DNA of 14,636 nucleotides from JAAXKN01 sp050259615 (GTDB lineage: Bacteria; Bacteroidota; Ignavibacteria; Ignavibacteriales; SURF-24). The notes below the pieces were generated by a model. That model had not been told where the DNA came from. It was given only the letters and a program-made list of their open reading frames with translations, and ran no database searches. Positions 13,425 through 14,636 of this stretch are shown piece after piece. Location: assembly GCA_050259615.1 (NCBI GenBank), contig JBLNAZ010000017.1:1-14636 (forward strand), given 5' to 3'. The position numbers and the translations under genes were made by a program. Position 1 is the stretch's first letter. Each line of letters starts with the position of its first letter.

Positions 13425-14636
13425 TCAAAAATTAAAATTTTCCGATCCGTCGCTCATTCCCCTCTGCACCGCGAGGTTTCCCACAGTTCTTCCGCTTTCA
13501 AGACCCATATCGCTGTCGAACCTGTAATGGATTCCGCCATAGAGCCTTGAAATTGCGGCTTCTTCTGCCATAGCCTTAAATTCATCTGCCTTTTCGGGGA
13601 ACAGATACCCCAAAACCGTATGAGCTGCACCTGAGAAGCTCGAATGCCCGGAGGTATAGGATGGGAAGTTAGGCAGACCTACAGGAGTAGTTATGGTAGT
13701 ATCCACCTGTGAAGGCCTGATATACCAGAATTTGTACTTTGCATCCCAGCAGCATATTCCGGCATCAATAATTGCCATATTCATGAGGGCCAGAGCCCTT
13801 GCAGTTTTTAATTCATTCATATTCAGCGTCTTAATGTAATTACCGGCAATTTCATTCCAGTGTCCGGGAGGTGTTGACGTTCCGGCGCCGTCGGACCAGA
13901 ACTTTGCAATTCTCAGCTGTTCATCAGTCCTGTTATCAGAAATGCTTTTTACTTCCGCAAGTGCCGCCTTAAATTCATCAGAACCGAATAGAGGCGGAGG
14001 CGTAAGGACGGGGAGTGATGTCATAAGCCATGGCCTTACCTTGCCCCACATCGGAAGCAAGGGCAGCTGCGGAGGTTTCATGCTGCTGAACCAGCAGCCC
14101 GGGAAGTTCGGCATTGTGCCGGTCCATACCGCATCATGCCCGTCCTGCATAGCGTAGTTAATAAAGACTCTTGCAATTACAGCTCCAAGAGTATCTCCCG
14201 AAGTTATATCGCTTGGGAAGTACTTACCCGTATAGAGCTGTGCGTTCATTTCCTGGCCGGCCCAGTAATTAATGCTGTCGGCATCTTTAGGAAAGAGGTA
14301 GCTTAAGACGCGTCTGGATACAGAAGCAATTACAGCCTGCTCGCACGGGTAGCTGTAATCAGAGGAGCCGGGAGATTCTCTTAAATAGAGGTCCTTATTG
14401 TACCAGGCAGCAATCAGGGCGTCGTACTGTGCCACGCTTAAAAGTGCGTAAGCCCTGGAGGCCATAGGCGGATTGGTGCTGTTTTTAATTACGAGGTGTC
14501 TTGCAATTTCATTCCAGCGGATGATTGCCAGTCCGTCCCAGTATTTAATACTGTTTATTACATCCTGTGTTTTCTTAAGCTGATAGATGCGCAGTTCATT
14601 TAATTCATTTAAGGCCGTTGGTGAATTTTTGGCAGG
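13425..14636 (-). CDS. PAP2/vanadium-dependent haloperoxidase-like protein (N-terminus cut by window edge)
   Basis: The frame stays open from the stop near 13425 to the right edge, so at least 403 residues are present and the true start is outside. An internal Met at 14465 is not a convincing start because the 57 codons before it read as normal protein (e.g. TQDVINSIKYWDGLAII). All three active-site motifs of the PAP2/vanadium haloperoxidase superfamily are present in order: KYKFWYIRP (K-x6-RP), FPSYTSGHSSFSGAA (SGH), and SRLYGGIHYRFDSD (SR-x5-H-x3-D). In haloperoxidases these bind vanadate; in relatives they bind phosphate. The fuller FPSYTSGHSSFSGA form is more like vanadium haloperoxidases than class A phosphatases. 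Actual halide activity cannot be judged. It converges on flhG and is probably unrelated to flagella. Confidence 0.88.
   Translation of the reverse strand, partial: PAKNSPTALNELNELRIYQLKKTQDVINSIKYWDGLAIIRWNEIARHLVIKNSTNPPMASRAYALLSVAQYDALIAAWYNKDLYLRESPGSSDYSYPCEQAVIASVSRRVLSYLFPKDADSINYWAGQEMNAQLYTGKYFPSDITSGDTLGAVIARVFINYAMQDGHDAVWTGTMPNFPGCWFSSMKPPQLPLLPMWGKVRPWLMTSLPVLTPPPLFGSDEFKAALAEVKSISDNRTDEQLRIAKFWSDGAGTSTPPGHWNEIAGNYIKTLNMNELKTARALALMNMAIIDAGICCWDAKYKFWYIRPSQVDTTITTPVGLPNFPSYTSGHSSFSGAAHTVLGYLFPEKADEFKAMAEEAAISRLYGGIHYRFDSDMGLESGRTVGNLAVQRGMSDGSENFNF

Noticed and set aside
14465..14465. Start of the haloperoxidase-like gene at an internal Met
   Set aside because: The same frame remains open and protein-like for 57 more codons to the window edge, so the gene continues outside.

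Overview
The window is about 43% GC by eye and is dominated by one long rightward operon for the core of a bacterial flagellum, roughly 4048-13385. The gene order is fliL-fliM-fliN-fliO-fliP-fliQ-fliR-flhB-flhA-flhF-flhG. Most junctions overlap by 1-11 bases or are only a few bases wide, which implies one transcript with translational coupling. I see no IS element, CRISPR array, rRNA or complete tRNA. The protein style (Ile/Lys/Asn-rich, few strong Shine-Dalgarno sites, a lipobox lipoprotein, a vanadium-haloperoxidase-like protein) would fit a flagellated member of the Bacteroidota/Chlorobi side of the tree, such as an Ignavibacteria-like organism. That is an inference from impression, not from a marker gene.

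Left flank (1-3735). A leftward FAD-dependent oxidoreductase with a C-terminal Rieske [2Fe-2S] domain runs off the left edge. Next is a 458-base gap with several hairpins that look like a structured RNA or leader. A rightward aldo/keto reductase follows, then a strong terminator. A leftward lipoprotein with an HExxH gluzincin-type metallopeptidase motif lies divergent from the flagellar operon.

Flagellar operon (4048-13385). FliL is the membrane stator/switch accessory protein. FliM and FliN form the switch/C-ring. FliO, FliP, FliQ, FliR, FlhB and FlhA form the membrane export gate. FlhF (SRP-type GTPase) and FlhG (MinD-type ATPase) set flagellar position and number. Together they make the export and switch core. 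The filament, hook, sigma-28, motor and chemotaxis genes are not in this window, so they must lie elsewhere.

Right flank (13386-14636). A leftward PAP2/vanadium-haloperoxidase-like gene converges on flhG and is open to the right edge, so its N-terminus is missing.

The flagellar genes look ordinary. The items most worth a second look are the structured intergenic region at 1637-1872, an open +1-frame tail directly after the fliM stop, and the degenerate FlhF-activating motif at the N-terminus of FlhG. I did not find convincing evidence of a wholly new system.
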